From: Adiantum capillus-veneris
Taxonomy: Eukaryota > Streptophyta > Polypodiopsida > Polypodiales > Pteridaceae
Assembly (NCBI GenBank): GCA_014529385.2
Contig: CM043963.1
Coordinates: forward strand, 72,759,412-72,823,411
Direction of reading: 5' to 3'
Length of the DNA: 64,000 bases
Position 1 is the first letter of the stretch. Each line of letters opens with the position of its first letter. Of the stretch, positions 39,405 to 50,930 are shown piece after piece. The notes beneath the pieces were generated by a model. The model did no database searches. It was not told the DNA's origin and saw only the letters and a list, made by a program, of their open reading frames with translations. The translations under genes and the position numbers were made by a program.

Positions 39405-40275
39405 GTGCAATCTCTTGTTGATGAATATGATTGGTTTCATAGTGCCAATGATACAGACAGGGCAGTAGATGAAATTTTCAATGTGCATGCTGAACTTTGT
39501 GCTACAGAAGTGCAAAGATATCTGGATGAGGGTGAAAGACTTAAAGAGCAATTTACAGCAAAAGTATATAGTATGCATATCACATGTGGAAATCTTAGTT
39601 TACAGCAGCTTGAGATGTGCAAGATGGTGGGACCTTCTCAAACGGTGGACCTAGATCTTTTGTTCTTATTGGATGAAGCTTTGGAAGGGTTCTCAAACAT
39701 AGATGCTAAGGATACCAATCAATCTATATTCATGCATGAGAAAGTTTGTTCAGATGCAGTCGATGATGATTTGATGCAGTTGTTAGATGATGCACTACTT
39801 GATTTTGAGCCTCCACGAAGTAGAGAATTGTTTTCTGATGCATCTTTTGAGCCTAATGAAGAAAGTTTTAACAGAGACGATGTATTCACATATGCATGAT
39901 TGGGATTCCAATACTAGTGAGCGTGAACCTTTGATTGATGATCGACAATTGGATGACTCAATTGCACAAGGAATATGGTAGTATTTAGGGCTACCGGATG
40001 CTTTATGGGATCTGATAATACCCTATGATGTAGGATATTTTGATCTAGCTTTTCACCCAGGAGGTGATAGATATATGCATGGTCCGGGGCAACTGACTTA
40101 TATGCCATATGATCCAGGCGATTTGCGTGAAGATTTATGGGTTAATATATGTTTATTTATGCTATACTGATTGGAAATTCTTGTATTTTCCATATGATCC
40201 TGGAGGATGGTGCAAATTTTTTAAAGGAATGCTCACAGTGGGACAAATGATTGGGTCCCGTTTGATCCCAGGGGC
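39405..40275 (+). pseudogene. E acidic ORF, C-terminal part with Pro-x-Asp-Pro-x-Gly repeats
   Basis: A second frame (39405-39899) continues the acidic protein (DDDLMQLLDDALLDFEPP); a shift then leads to the frame of 39787 onward. After a TAG at 39979 the protein reads LPDALWDLIIPYDVGYFD, FHPGGDRYM (40051), YMPYDPGD (40101) and, after another shift, YFPYDPGGW (40187) and WVPFDPRGY (40249). The P-[YF]-D-x-x-G unit recurs about five times in 250 bases. The same signature occurs in ORF L at 63.8 kb. No known domain is recognised. Confidence 0.55.
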
Positions 40276-40856
40276 TACTAAAGTTCAAAGTTGCTAATTT
40301 GAAGAGTACCAATTATCTGTTGTAGCAGGTTGCAATGGTACAAGGTTTTGGTTTTTAGATTATACTTAGTCAGTCGAGTTTTTTATTATGCTGTCAATAA
40401 GCTTACATGGTTGGCTTCCAGTTGACTTTTTTGGACAATTGATGAAGTATCTTCACATCTTTTGAGTTGGTTCTGCTACCAAAGCTTGAGGTAAAGCACT
40501 TGACGGCCATTTCATGTGAAGACAGAGTAAGGCATACTTGAGCATGATAGGGTTCCTTAAAGATAGCTTAATGGTCAAGCCGTGTGCACCATTAGCTGGA
40601 GCACTTGATTCTTGTGGAGTTCACTAAACAAGTTATCCATGATTGAATGCTTTGAAGATACGACAGATACAGTTCATGAATTTTTGATGGACAACTACCT
40701 AATGATTAAGCTAGATAATTGATGGTAGGGCATAAACCTTATCTCATTTTTCATATGTTTTCCAGTTACGTGAGTCTAATGATGGAAAAGAGCTTAAGGT
40801 ATCCGTAACATATGCAGATTGAAGTGCTGTTGGCATAGAGTGGAGGCTGTGCAGGT
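40276..40856. other. E 3' untranslated stretch
   Basis: About 580 bases with no supported frame, between the last E coding motif and the polypurine tract. Confidence 0.5.
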
Positions 40857-40870
40857 TCAGAGGGGGTGGA
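40857..40870 (+). other. E polypurine tract
   Basis: CAGAGGGGGTGGA-like purine tract directly before TGTCGTGCAG, the 3' LTR start. Confidence 0.65.
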
Positions 40871-40930
40871 TGTCGTGCAGCTCCGCTTCCATGAAGAGAA
40901 AAGAGCAGAGAAATGCAAGCTAAGCTCATT
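40871..40930 (+). repeat. E 3' LTR remnant
   Basis: The first 56 bases align with 16540-16595 with six mismatches. Similarity then stops, so the rest of the approximately 2-kb LTR is deleted or replaced. Confidence 0.7.
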
Positions 40931-43439
40931 GATTTCATTGAGGCGAGTGGATCCAAATATCCTCCTTATGATATATTGAAACCTAAAATTAGTTGCAATG
41001 ATTATATGAATGGATTGCCGAGCAATAGGCCTAAAAGGTTCATTGTTTTGATCGTGATTCATGTGCTACTCCTCGTTGTTGGTTTGAAGACCTCGTTCCT
41101 TCATATAGCCCTTGAGAACCCCTTCACCACTCCTTGTTCCTGCCTTTAAAACAAAATGAACACGTGAACATCAAAAGAAGTTTCATAATTGATGATTGGA
41201 AGTATAATTGGATTGGGTGATGCCAGTATTTCTCTAAGTCTTTCTGCACCAAACATAAAAACAATGCCTTGTTGGAAAAAGACTTTTCTATCTATGTGAA
41301 CATTTACTCTAATGCGTTGTGAAAAATGAAATGGATAGATGGGAACTCCATTATTCATCACTAAAAATTTGAAGGTAACTTGGAAATATGTGTCCTCAGT
41401 GGGGGCACCACTTTATGGGAGAGAGATTTTTGAAATGGGGCCTCTAAACCCAAACCAATGGGCCTACCCTCACAAAATGTTCGTAAAGAGGTACGCACAC
41501 TACTTGGGGCACCAAATTCTTTTGGGAGTGGAGAAGGAAACCAATCAAAATAACACTTGCACTCACCCACTCAAACAACACACTTTGAAAACCCCTTACT
41601 CTATGTACACTTTGGACACTTGACACCATCAACGATTATGCAACCCAATGCCGTGCATCAAATGTGAATATGCAATTTGTGGAATAGCATTCACCTTCTC
41701 CCCATAAGAAGACCCATGATACATCCAAACTCCTCCTCTCTCAAGCACTCATCAAAAAAATCATGCGCACAAGACTTGCCTCTCAAACACACAAGAGAAT
41801 CACCTAAATCGAACTAACACACTTTGCATAGAGAGCTCATCTCCATCTATGCAATGCCGTGACAAATAAAATCACCATGAGAGGTAGCCACATGCATATG
41901 TAATGAAGCAAAAGAGAGTTGGAGTGAGAAATTTCTTTAGACTGATTGAATAAGTGTGGAGAAACAAACCAATGGTAAATTGAGAGTAGAAAACTTACTT
42001 GATTTCTCGCACACCTTTTAAGGGGAAGACAGACGCTGGCCAACCATCACGAATTGCGACACTTGATTGTTTGAAGATGATTTAATGATCATTAACATAA
42101 CCATGAGAGAGATCATGATGTATTTACAAGTTATTGAGGTGCTACAATGATTTATTGGGTTGATGGAGTAAGAGATTGTAGAATAGAATGAGTGGAGGAT
42201 AGAGTTGCACTTCCTCCAAAGAGGAGGGTTAGGAGGGAGGATGTGAAAGAGGGAGAGTTGGGGGTTTCTCTAATATTGATCAAGAACAACATGAAGTTGA
42301 AAATATAGGTGTGTGTCCTTGAGTCTCTCCAAGGGGGGCTATTTATAGTTGTGCAGGAGTGAGATTATGCTACACTTAATTAGGGTGAGTGATTAGCCCT
42401 AATTAAGTGTCCTTTGACCACTCATTGAATATTGGAAATAAAATGGACTATTTATTCACAAAAAATATCATTTTAGACCCTGAAGGCTCCATAGGGGTGC
42501 ATACTGTAGGTGGGCCCCACCATGAGGCCCTACGGGTGGCTCCGGTGGGGTATCTCAACTTGTCTGTCTTGGCATTTAGAAAGCATCTTTAGGTTGGTCC
42601 CATCACATGCAAGTGACCTTGAACACTCATTGCTCTTCTAGAAGATGAGTAGGGGAAAAATAAGATCTCACCCTCTTGATTTACTTGATTTACAGTTCCC
42701 ATTTGCTGCGAATCTGACAGATTTACACTATTTTGACCATAACTTTTTACCTGTAGCTCGGAATGACATGCTTCAAAAGGAAAATTTGACCTTCTCAACA
42801 TGTTTGATATGAATTTGGACTATTCTTCATGCCCATTCACCAAGGAATTTGGTTTGGAAGGTCCACACTAGGCTAGGGAACCTTTTGCTTCCAAGTCTTC
42901 TTGTATGGACCCTTTGCTTGTATGCATCCAAGGAGAATCATGCTTTTTCAAAAGGGTATGATGCTTAAGCAAATAGAGGAGGGCCCAATATTATTTTCTT
43001 GTGAAAAGAATATACAATTTGAGTCTTTTTGAAAGGAGAAAAACTATATGTATAGTCTTAAGAGATATTGGGCCACCCATGTAGAGGGCATATAAGACTT
43101 GTAGAGATGGACCATAATCTTTGGTAAAGACAAGTGGACAATTGATTTCCATGGTAATTTATCTATATGGGATGGAAGATGGATATATTATTTTTCTACT
43201 ACTAATTTACAAGAGGTAAGAAAGTTTGGGGGTAGATAGTCAGTTATTGTATGCTTAATTTTATTTACAAAGCAAAAAAGAACAGGGTGGTAATATAAAT
43301 ATATGACTAAGGTGACATTTTTGGGAAGATTACAATGTATGTGTCGCCACAAAGGTTAAACGAAGAGGGGGAATTTACTCTAGATAACTTAATAGCGTAG
43401 CAAAATATATACACATATGAGGAAGAGGACGTTGAGTAG
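40931..43439. other. 2.5 kb without supported gene
   Basis: The start (40931-41150) reads like a weak coding remnant (GSKYPPYDI, NGLPSNRPKR, then after a shift CATPRCWFEDLV) of no family I recognise. From 41160 on the DNA is noncoding and LTR-like, with a G/A-rich segment at 42210-42265 and an AT-rich segment from 42960. No LTR pair, primer site or transposase could be found. Confidence 0.35.
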
Positions 43440-45851
43440 GCTGAAAAAATGTTGCAAAAAGATGGTTACCATTTTATGCCACTCATTAGTAGGTTTTAGT
43501 GATCAGATGTCATTTTTGAGTTGTGATCCTTGTAGAACTTTTAATTCTAGTCAAATTCAACTTTTGTGAAAAAATTCCAAAAATAGAAAGTTTTTGACCC
43601 CCTGTATGGTCTAGGGTCGACTGGCTCATCAAATTGTGCACCGACCCAGATTTCCTTAACAATAGGGTCCGAACGTCGGAAGCTTCTATTTATAGCAGGT
43701 AGTCGTATTCGTTACCTGCAGGTCTATCTTGAGTTAACAAGTTTCAGAATTAAATTCGGGTTGGTATAGATCAAGTTAACCTAAGGTTAACACACAAAGG
43801 ATGCCTTAATTGAGGATAATTGAATTATATTTATGTTAATACTATTGCTCCATAGTCTCTTTTCTCTACAGGATTACTATGTCGAGCTTAATTATGGTAG
43901 CTGGCTACATCACTAATTCTATTCTCTATTATATGTGGGGTATTGTCAATGGTTTCCATTCATTGATTGTATTCCATTGTGGGGTTAAGGAGCACCTTGC
44001 TTCTTAAAGATAGTTAATTTTCCTTTAATTAAGCATGAGTTTATGCATATAATCATGATTGCCAGTTATGCATGTCGTGCATAGTTATGTTGTAAAGCTC
44101 TTCACCTATGATTCTCTAAGATATGGTGATATTTTTTCTGCACCCAAATTGAGGATTAATCAAGAAATTAAATCCTTGATTTGCCCATGAAATTAGGACA
44201 TGATTATGAGACTTCTTGCATACAAAAAAAGATGTACAACTAGCGTATTGTGTTGCATTAGAAAATTGTGTATGATTTTGTAGAAATTAATCATCTATTA
44301 CATTGGATATTTGCATGGTTATATTCTACCATTTTATGTTATAATGATGCATCTAATGAGTACATTAATCTTGATCTCATGCTGCATACGAAGAAAGTTT
44401 TGGTTATGATAATCTTAGGATGAGGTATAAATTATTAAGACATAATCATCTCGTGGCATTCTTGAGTTAGCTTGCATAGTTGTAGTGTGAAGGCTTGGCA
44501 TTTAATCTAGCATTATGTGTAAGAATAGGGTTATTCCTTGTCAAGTTTTCTCATTGGTTATTGTGAGAATTACGCATAGTCTCTTGTTTCTTCGAAAGAA
44601 CTAATCTTAGTAGTGAGATATGGCCCGCAAAAGAACCCGGTTTGGTGGTGCTAACGACCGCGAGGCGGGAACTAGCAACATGGTGAACAACGGTAGAGCA
44701 CCGATGAGAGAAGAAAATCCGGTCATCCCACAAGGCATCGAGGAGGAATCTCATGAGGTTGGATGAATTTAATTTTGATATTTACGTAAACATTGCATTA
44801 CGATAACTTAGGAATGTTTAAATTCCCCGAACTATGTTGGAAATCCAACTGAGACAACGGCATTGGTATCTTTCAAGGATTTTATTAAATTTAAGTTGAA
44901 GTAAATAGGAAAGAACTGCTTTATGGAAAGATTGCTTGAAAGCACGAAAGAATGGTTGGTAGAAAAAACTATCTCAAGCAATTTTCATTCATTATTCCAA
45001 TGTTGATTTGGTTTGAACCCTCTACTGATCACAGGGAGGTAGCTCGCAAAGTTATCACAGGAGCTAAATCCACGACTTGCTTCCTATGCGGTGGATATGT
45101 CCATGGCTTGCTTTCTATGAGGTGGATACATGATTTTTACCCGGAGAGTTACTCCATGAATTGGGTGGAATCACGGACTGGTTGTATGGGCAGCCAGTTG
45201 ACAAGGAGTGGAGTTAACACTCGCTGGAGGTCCTTACGACTTGAGGACATTGGAATTTTTAATGAAATATTGTTTGTTGAGTACTTTTCCTAGGAAAGAT
45301 ATGTTTTTGTGCCAATTTGACAATGTTTGAATGGTTGTCTTAATGAAGTTGTGTCGAGGAAATATAAAAAATAACCCTAAGTACTGAACAACAATGTGTT
45401 AGTAATTAGGCCACACAAGAGTCTGTGTGAGTGCGGGCTGGAAAGTGGGGGCTTGGCTAAGGTTGCTAAAGCCTATGAGATGGGTGGTCCTGATTAGTCA
45501 GGAACTCTCTGCCCTGCACAATAGAGAACATCATTAGATAGCTCATTACGCAAGAGCCGAAGGAACTCGGTGTACGTTCCTCTAACAATTATGGGGAAAA
45601 AGGCACTCAGGTTACTTCTCCTCCTCGAAGATGAGAATAGGACCGATAGTACAAAATTACGCTTTCCCCGCGGGACGGAGCTAGACTCCTTTTCATCAGT
45701 GGGTTGGACTCAATTCACTAAGTGATGAGAGACCATCCATTGGTCTTCTTTTTCTTCTTAGCCATTTTTTGTTTGCTTCCGCATAGGACGTACTAGCAGT
45801 TGTCAGGTGTCCTCCAGTTCCCTTTAGGTGAGACGGGGAGGGGACCTCACA
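43440..45851 (+). repeat. K 5' LTR (promoter-deleted)
   Basis: Matches the 3' LTR from GTGATCAGATGTC (43500) to GGGGACCTCACA (45851). At about 43789 the joint AAGGTTA|ACACACAAAGG replaces the 410-base TATA-containing segment present at about 51351-51764 of the 3' LTR. The left edge is approximate. Confidence 0.8.
44620..44757 (+). CDS. K gag first exon within the LTR (predicted)
   Basis: ATG 44620 opens 46 codons (MARKRTRFGGANDREAGTSN at its start) ending HE|V. GAG ends at 44757 before GTTGGATGA, which holds a usable GT donor followed by a stop. The acceptor TTCATGTAG (ending 46701) is followed by GTACCTGCTTTT, which keeps the frame (phase 0) into the gag body. The same ORF is present in the 3' LTR (52587 on, with one added stop). 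The charged N-terminus suits chromovirus Gag. Splicing would remove the primer site and leader. Not demonstrated, but the conserved frame in both LTRs and the exact phase are supportive. Confidence 0.55.
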
Positions 45852-45853
45852 GC

Positions 45854-45865
45854 TAGTATCAAAGC
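45854..45865 (+). other. K primer-binding site, degenerate
   Basis: TAGTATCAAAGC, two bases after the LTR end; it differs from TGGTATCAGAGC at two G-to-A sites. Confidence 0.7.
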
Positions 45866-46701
45866 CTAGGTTAGTTTGAAAAAAAAAAATCTACTGTCTG
45901 AAAATTTTAAAAACAAGAAAAATTGATTAGCTAATCCAAGGCTTATGCGTCGATATTTCAGGAAGATCCTGTGGTTGAATATTGCAAGTTCCAAGTCTTC
46001 GAGCTTATTTATGAGAGAGCTTGTCGTTCTCCAAACTATCCTTTCCGACGGAGTGATGGAGCTATTGATGAAGGCTCACACTCTTCATTCGACTCGGATA
46101 GATAAAGGCTGGGAGCTCGAATGGAACAATGAAGGCGGGACTTATTACATCAATTCTTGAAAGCTGGGATGTCTTACCACGGTATTAAAGAAACTACGCT
46201 GGGCTAAGGAACTAAGAGTGGTTGAGTTGTACTACTTCTTGGGTACAAACTTGAGTATCACTATTTCCACTTCTCCAGGAGGCACGAGGATAAAGTGGTG
46301 GAGATAATTCCATATCGAAGAATCAAAACTTTTTCTTAGAATACCCCTAAGAAATTGGATCTTGTAATTTACTTTTTGATTCCAAATGAGTATAGGAACT
46401 ATTATACCAATCAGTTAGAAGATTGTAGGAATGTGACTACAAACACCCATCGTTTGTATCACCATATTCCAAGTCAGCCAGCTATGCAGATTCTTTAGAT
46501 GTCGCAAAAATTTACAATAAGTTAGGATGATATACCCTAAGCCTCTTTTGTAAGGCTATCCTTGTAAATATTCACTTTATGAATAAAGAATCAAGTCTTT
46601 TGAATTGAGTATCTTGATCTTGTGTCTGTTCTGAAGTTAAATCTTAGCCATGTGATAAGCCTTTAAATTTGTTAGTCTACCGATCTTATGAATTCATGTA
46701 G

Positions 46702-47282
46702 GTACCTGCTTTTGCTCTTTATACCGCGGTTCAGGAGAAAAAACTTCTTCTCAAGCAAGCGCAACCCCCCTACTTCAAAGGTGAAGGGGTTAACGTCGAA
46801 CGAGATACAGAGGTGTGGATCGAAGCCATGGAGGATTATTGTGAAGCTGTGGGAACTCATCCGCAGAATGAGACTATGCTTGCCATGTTCTAACTTATCG
46901 GAGATGCCAAAATATGGTGGAAACAACATTGCTGAGACTGCGACATTGTTGGATCTTCTCAGTCATGGGAAGAGATTAAGACTGTAGTGACTGAACGCTA
47001 CTTACCGACAGCTCATAGGACCATCAAAATGAACAAGTTTTTCTCACTCAAGCAACTATCCTTGACTGTAGAGGGATACTACTCCAAGTTCATGACTTTG
47101 AAGAGATATGCACCCAAGATGACCTTGGAACAACAAGTGGCCAGGTTCTGCCAAGGCCTCATTGAACCATTGAACAGTAGATTGGAAGCTCTTAGACCAA
47201 CAACGTTGCAAGATGCTTTGTTAAGAGCCAAGCCATTAGCTGCAGAAATCATGAAAGTTACTCAGGGCAAAAAAATTACTTA
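46702..47282 (+). pseudogene. K gag body
   Basis: The frame from 46702 reads FALYTAVQEKKLLLKQ, PPYFKGEGVNVE, VWIEAMEDYC and DAKIWWKQH, then RYLPTAHRTIKMNKFFSLKQ, shown in part, and LIEPLNSRLE. This is a retrotransposon gag capsid. Stops at 46891 and 46933 interrupt it; the rest is open to 47281. The zinc-knuckle region follows in another frame. Confidence 0.8.
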
Positions 47283-47855
47283 GTGAAGAGGGACAGACCA
47301 AATAACTGGGATAATAGATCGGAAAACTACTTCAACCGCTACCGAATTTCCCAATGTGCGGTGTTAGACTACCAAGAGTACGTCCACTACAGGAACAGAT
47401 GTCCCAAAAAGACTCGTGCATCAGGTGCAAATGCAGTACCTCTCAATGCCAACAGAAGAGGTCAATCGAACAATCGTGGAGGACAAGGAAGAGGAGGTAG
47501 AGGACGAGGACATGGTGCAGTTGCTAGGGCTAATGCTGCACTTGGACAACCGACTGTAGGTGATGAAGCAAATGAAAGGGTAGTGCTGCATGCTGCCATA
47601 GATAATCCGGGTGCTCGTCAGCAGTTCATCGTAATTCAAGCTCTTGGAATGCGCCAAGGTGATAAAGTTGAACTCCTCATAGACTATGGAAGTACGCATT
47701 CATTTCTATCTCCTAGATGCATGAGAAAATTAAAGCTAAACCAGTATCCTGAAAATAGACTAGTAGTAGAACTAACTAATGGGAAGGAAGTATTATCTCA
47801 ACAATCCGCAGGCTTGATAGATTTTGAATTAGGGGGTTATGCTACTTCTATGTAG
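47283..47855 (+). pseudogene. K nucleocapsid tail and protease
   Basis: An open frame holds an Arg/Gly-rich tail (GGQGRGGRGRGHG) and a degenerate knuckle (HYRNRCPK). The protease block LLIDYGSTHSFLSP has its catalytic Asp, but DSGS has become DYGS. The frame ends with a stop at 47853. Confidence 0.8.
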
Positions 47856-47877
47856 TTTCGTGCTTTACCTTTAGGGA

Positions 47878-47955
47878 ATGGACTGGTTGAAAAAGAACCA
47901 AGCCCACATTTTAGGAATGGACTGGTTGAAAAAGAACCAAGCCCACATTCATTGT
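47878..47955 (+). repeat. 39-bp in-frame tandem duplication in K pol
   Basis: ATGGACTGGTTGAAAAAGAA is repeated at 47878 and 47917, a 39-base period. It duplicates 13 codons of the GMDWLxKNxAHI protease-RT linker without breaking the frame. Confidence 0.9.
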
Positions 47956-49500
47956 GCCAAGGAAAAATTTACGTTCACAGATAACCTTCGGAATGAAGTT
48001 CTAGTTCAAGGGAAAAATGGGATACCCAAGGCTCGTTTAGTTAAAGCCAATAGACTTCTAAAGGGACTTAAGAAGGGACAACAGATTTACGCTGTGAAGC
48101 TTAACAAGGTGGGTCAATCAGATTCAAGCTTTCACCCAGAATGTTTGAAGGAATATGCTGATGTTTTCCCAGAAGACTTGACCAATATTCCACCGTATCG
48201 TGAAGTAGACCATGAAATAGAAACTATACCAGGATGTGAACTTGTTTCTAAGAGACCTTACAAAATGTCTTTACCCAAAGCTATAGAACTTAAAGAAAAG
48301 CTTAGGAAACTGATTGAGCAAGGGTTCATTAGACCTAGTACTTCTCCTTGGGGTGCACTAGTTTTTTTTTAAAAGACGAAGGATGGACTTTTGCAGCTAT
48401 GCATATATTATGGTGGACTTAATCAAGTGACTATCAAGAACAAGTATCCAATTTCAAGAATTGATGAATTGTTGGATAGACTCCATGGATCTAGGATCTT
48501 TTTAGAGATTGATCAACTTCGGTCAGGATATTATCAGATCAGAATCAAAGAATCAGACATACCAAAGACAACTTTTAATACTAGGTATGGGCATTATGAA
48601 TTCATAGTTATGTCCTTTCGTCTTACTAATGCACCTGCAAGCTTCAATCGACTAATGCAGGATATCTTTAGACCATACTTGGATGACTTTGTCCTAGTCT
48701 TTTTTAATGATATTTTGGTTTACTCTAAAGACGAAGCAGAGCATGAAGGACATATCAGGAAGGTGTTGGAAATTCTACGTCAGCATCAGCTTTATGCTAA
48801 GGAAAGCAAGTGTACTTTTTGTACTCCTGAAGTTAGTTATTTAGGTTTCATTATATCCACCGATGGAATTTTAGTTGATCCCAAGAAGATCAAAGATATA
48901 GTGGATTGGCCTCAACCTGCTTCTGTCAGTGAAGTCAGAGGATTTCTTGGAATTACAGGGTGGTAAAGGATTTTTGTCAAGGATTACGCTCTTATTGCAA
49001 CACCTTTGACAAGACTTCTGAAGAAAGAGATGTGTATTGATTGGAAAGCAGAGCACGAAACTAGTTTTGCTGAGTTAAAGAGACATTTGGTGTCTTCTCC
49101 TATTCTAAAGCTTCCAGATTTTAGTAAGGATTTTAAAGTTGTGACCGACGCCAACAGTCTTGCCTTAGGAGGAGTTCTTACTCAAGAAGGGAGACCAGTA
49201 GCTTTTACCTCTCGCAAGCTCAGAGATCATGAGAAGAACTATTCGACTCACGATCTAGGACTTCTCGCTGTCTCTTTTGAGTCGCAAATTTCAGCTAGTT
49301 ACCGACCACAAGAGCTTAAAGTGGATCTTTACGCAACCCAACCTCAACATGAGACAAAGGAGGTGGATTGAACTTCTTCAAGAGTATCATTTTGATATCA
49401 AGTACCGACGTGGGAAGGACAATGTAGTTGCAGATGGACTCAGTTGTAAGTCTTTCCTCAATGCTATCTCTATACCCAATAAATCCTATTCTAGAAAGGA
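47878..49500 (+). pseudogene. K reverse transcriptase and RNase H
   Basis: In order: EYADVFPEDL, FIRPSTSPWGALVFF, then a T-run and stop near 48370. [18 protein letters not shown] (48395) follows, then [20 protein letters not shown] and the catalytic box [15 protein letters not shown] (about 48705), in which the first Asp is Asn. The connection has GFLGITGW with a stop, then the RNase H start DFKVVTDANSLALGG, the VAFTSRKL block and YRRGKDNVVADGLS in a second frame (49405-49440). The damaged catalytic site and multiple stops indicate no activity. Confidence 0.85.
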
Positions 49501-49699
49501 TTAGAGAAGCTTCTTCAAATGACCCAGAATATCAACGACTGTTAACACAAATTCAACAAGCCGAAGGATCGAAAGCAACTTCTAGACCGGCTAAAGACTA
49601 TTCTCTTCAAGGGGAATTTCTTTATCTAGGTCAAAGACTTTATATACCTAAGGATCCAGCAGTAAAGAAAGCAATTTTATTGAGGCTCAGGATAGGCCG

Positions 49700-50500
49700 A
49701 CTTCTGGACACCCAGGGTATGCAAAAACCTTGAATGTAGTCAGAAGAAGTTATTTTTGGCCAGCAATGAAAGGTGATGTTCTTTGTTACGTAAAACAGTG
49801 TTTATCTTGTCAACAAATTAAAGCTGAATAAATCAAGCTTCCTGGGGAACTCAAACCTCTTGATATACCTCAAATGAAATGGGAGTGTATCAGTATGGAT
49901 TTTTTCACCGGATTACCTTCTGCCGGAGGCTACGATTCTGTATTTGTGGTTGTCCATATGCTCACTAAGGTGGCTCACTTGATATTTGTCAAGACGGCCT
50001 ACAGTGCTTCTGACATCAGTAGGGTTTTCATCAAGGAAGTCTTTAGACTTCACGGTTTACCGAGAAGAAGTGTCAGTGGTAGAGATGTGAAGTTTACTTC
50101 AAACTTTTGGACTTCTCTTTTCCAAGAAATTGGAAATCAGCTATGCTTCAGTACAGCATATCATCCTCAGACCGACGGGCAAATTGAAAGGGTGAACCAA
50201 GTGATTGAGGATATCCTTAGATCTTACTGTTCACAAGAGTCAAGGAAATGGATTCAATATCTTCCTTTAGTAGAATATGCTTATAATTATTTTGATCATA
50301 GAAGCATAGGAATGTCACCATTCAAGGCACTCTATGGACAAGAGTGTATAGCTCCACTGAACTTTTTTGATCCAACTATTAAAGTGGAGGCTTCAAATAA
50401 AATGTTAGAGGACATGGAAGCACAAACTAGAGCAATTCGCAAGGATATTCAAGCAACTCAGGACAGACAAAAGCATTACGCAGACAAGAAAAAGGTATGA
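49700..50500 (+). pseudogene. K integrase
   Basis: The zinc-finger part, SGHPGYAKT (49703) and CLSCQQIKAE (49801), lies in two frames. The core is open from 49874: WECISMDFFTGLP, VVVHMLTKVAHLI (catalytic Asp changed to His), SGRDVKFTSNFW (second Asp), and HPQTDGQIERVNQV with Glu. It runs to ADKKKV at 50497. The core length is normal for gypsy. Confidence 0.85.
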
Positions 50501-50930
50501 AATAATTTTTAAGTTAGGGGATAAATTATTTCTCAGGTTAGACCCAAGAGGAGAAATCTATCCTTGGGAAAATTCAAGAAGCTTAGCCCAAGATATTGTG
50601 GACCTTATGATATTGTAAAGTTTGTAAGTGACCAAGCTTACAAGTTTCAATTATCCTCAAACCTTAAAATTCATGACGTTTTTCACGTGAGTTTGCTTAA
50701 ACCTTATATTCTCAATCCCGATCATCTTGTCGATGCACAACAAGTTGTTATTCCTACTCAAGGCGTTCTTGAGCCACAACCTGATTACATCATTGAGACG
50801 CAAGAAAGAAAACTAAGGAATAGGAACATTATTGAACATCTCGTCAAGTGGAAGGATTTTCCATAAGAAGACGCAACGTGAGAAGATCAAGTAACACTTC
50901 AGAAGGAGTACCCAGACTTACCCTTGAGAT
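50501..50930 (+). pseudogene. K integrase C-terminus and chromodomain-like end
   Basis: GKFKKLSPRYCGPYDIVKFV carries the GPY motif (open frame at 50564-50866), followed by IHDVFHVSLLKPYI. The chromodomain-like LEPQPDYIIETQERKLRNRN and HLVKWKDFP come next, with stops at 50866 and 50879 inside it. Confidence 0.8.

Larger units (their letters stand above)
16540..40930 (+). mobile_element. non-autonomous LTR element E (interrupted by D)
   Basis: E has a 5' LTR of about 2 kb (16540-17947 plus 37362-37980), a tRNA-Trp-type primer site at 37985, and a 2.9-kb internal region with gag-like and acidic coding sequence but no protease, RT or integrase. A polypurine tract (40857-40870) and a short surviving start of the 3' LTR (40871 on) close it. 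The first 56 bases of the two LTRs differ at 6 places. Element D sits inside the 5' LTR. The rest of the 3' LTR is lost, so the target duplication cannot be checked. Confidence 0.7.

Noticed and set aside
44551-44754. Minus-strand frame opposite the K gag exon
   Set aside because: Shadow of the plus-strand exon; no motif.
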